Below are positions 63,351 through 64,000 of a DNA stretch of 64,000 nucleotides, piece after piece (within the stretch, counting starts at the first letter, position 1; each line of letters opens with the position of its first letter). The notes beneath the pieces are model-generated. The model worked only from the letters and a program-made list of their open reading frames with translations. It was not told the origin of the DNA and ran no database searches. The translations under genes were made by a program, and so were the position numbers. This DNA comes from Salininema proteolyticum. GTDB lineage: Bacteria; Actinomycetota; Actinomycetes; Mycobacteriales; Micromonosporaceae. The DNA lies in the NCBI RefSeq assembly GCF_042685645.1, contig NZ_JBHUNX010000001.1, forward strand, positions 2,728,001 through 2,792,000, given 5' to 3'.

Positions 63351-64000
63351 ATGAGCATCGAGACGGAGGCGGGCGCGCCGGAAGTGCGTGTGAAGCGCCC
63401 GCCGCGCGAAGAGGTCGCGCGAGGCGTGAAGGACTCGCTCGCGGCGGGGCTGGGCATGGTCCCGCTGGGAGTGGCGTTCGGGCTGCTGGTCGTCCAGGCC
63501 GGACTGCCCTGGTGGATCGCCCCGGCGCTGTCCGTCGCCGCTTTCGCCGGGTCGGTGGAGCTCCTGCTGATCGGCATGATCGCCGCCGCCGTGCCGCTGG
63601 CGACCATCGCGCTCACTACCTTCCTGGTGAACTTCCGCCACGTCTTCTACGCATTCTCCTTTCCCCTGCACGTGGTCGGCAACAGGGCGGCGCGGGCGTA
63701 CTCGGTGTACGCGCTGATCGACGAGGCCTACGCCGTCACCGCAGCCTCCAGGGAGAGGTGGACGGGGTGGCGCCTGGTGTCGATGCAGCTGTCCTTCCAG
63801 GTCTACTGGGTGGCCGGCGGCCTCGCCGGGGTTGCCCTGGCCTCGGCCCTGCCGGGGACGATCAAGGGCCTCGAGTTCGCCCTGTGCGCGCTGTTCGTGA
63901 CCTTGACCCTGGATGCCGCCCGCTCCAAGGGCCAGGTTCCCTCGCTGCTGCTGGCGGCGCTGAGCTTCGCCGTCGCCGTCGTCGCCGCGCCCGACGCGAT
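63351..64000 (+). CDS. azlC: AzlC-family branched-chain amino acid exporter subunit, 3' end cut by window edge
   Basis: The frame starts at ATG 63351 (MSIETEAGAPEVRVKRPPRE) and is open for 216 codons to the window edge. It encodes a hydrophobic permease with about five visible spans. Family marks are GLGMVPLGVAFGLLVVQAG, FAGSVELLLIGMIAA, and TTFLVNFRHVFYAFSFPLH with the conserved NxRH motif, then YALIDEAYAVTA and the FQVYWVAGGLAG span. AzlC is the large subunit that works with small AzlD to export branched-chain or related amino acids. AzlD would be expected just beyond the edge. Confidence 0.88.
   Translation, partial: MSIETEAGAPEVRVKRPPREEVARGVKDSLAAGLGMVPLGVAFGLLVVQAGLPWWIAPALSVAAFAGSVELLLIGMIAAAVPLATIALTTFLVNFRHVFYAFSFPLHVVGNRAARAYSVYALIDEAYAVTAASRERWTGWRLVSMQLSFQVYWVAGGLAGVALASALPGTIKGLEFALCALFVTLTLDAARSKGQVPSLLLAALSFAVAVVAAPDA

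Overview
The window is high-GC DNA with the codon bias, long antisense shadow ORFs and gene set of an actinobacterium. Supporting markers are a NrdR/class II (B12-dependent) ribonucleotide reductase pair beside lexA, an HflX and DapF neighbourhood, a GH6 cellulase, and an XRE regulator with a TPR-like body. A member of the Glycomycetales or a close relative is my guess from overall gene content; that placement is inference and nothing in the window proves it.

Layout. 1-25.7 kb is mostly ordinary chromosomal backbone: nrdJ (cut by the left edge), nrdR, lexA, a membrane-anchored protein with a Tyr-Gly repeat tail, hflX, an NAD malic enzyme with an ACT domain, dapF, a CobT-like protein, a kinase-like phosphotransferase, ftsY, a zinc-ribbon coiled-coil protein and a NIF3-type protein. 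It continues with a Tat-exported endonuclease/phosphatase-fold enzyme, an XRE regulator, a metallophosphoesterase, an M3 peptidase, a fatty acid desaturase, a GH5 endoglycoceramidase-like enzyme and a small ABM monooxygenase. 25.8-29.3 kb is an insertion-sequence graveyard: a nonsense-mutated GyrI-like gene, an IS3-family element split by an IS110-family element, and an IS701-like transposase remnant. 29.3-44.7 kb is one four-gene block on the minus strand: two tandem 1.47-kaa secreted LamG proteins, a 1953-aa RHS/YD-repeat protein with a variable C-terminus, and a small multi-span membrane protein. Together these look like a polymorphic-toxin locus, and its toxin and membrane-protein end is visibly richer in A+T. 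44.7-47.5 kb holds a three-gene operon of unknown function and an 8-bp minisatellite. 47.5-64 kb returns to backbone: a DHFR-like reductase, a two-component system, cydABDC, a GNAT enzyme, an FAH-family hydrolase overlapping gltX, a GH6 cellulase, a NUDIX enzyme, an Lrp regulator, and divergent azlC cut by the right edge.

How parts work together. NrdR has a near-consensus NrdR box in its own promoter region and lies just upstream of nrdJ, so the pair probably forms an autoregulated operon; the CobT-like gene may serve the cobalamin need of NrdJ. cydA-cydB-cydD-cydC encodes cytochrome bd and its assembly exporter as one unit closed by a clear intrinsic terminator.

The most exciting signal is in the IS110 element. 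Its 280-nt non-coding left end carries short segments that match, up to a shared AG/CT core dinucleotide, both the interrupted IS3 target and the element's own termini. This is what a bridge-RNA (guide RNA) recombinase should show, and the target it implies restores the IS3 reading frames, including the -1 frameshift relation between orfA and orfB.
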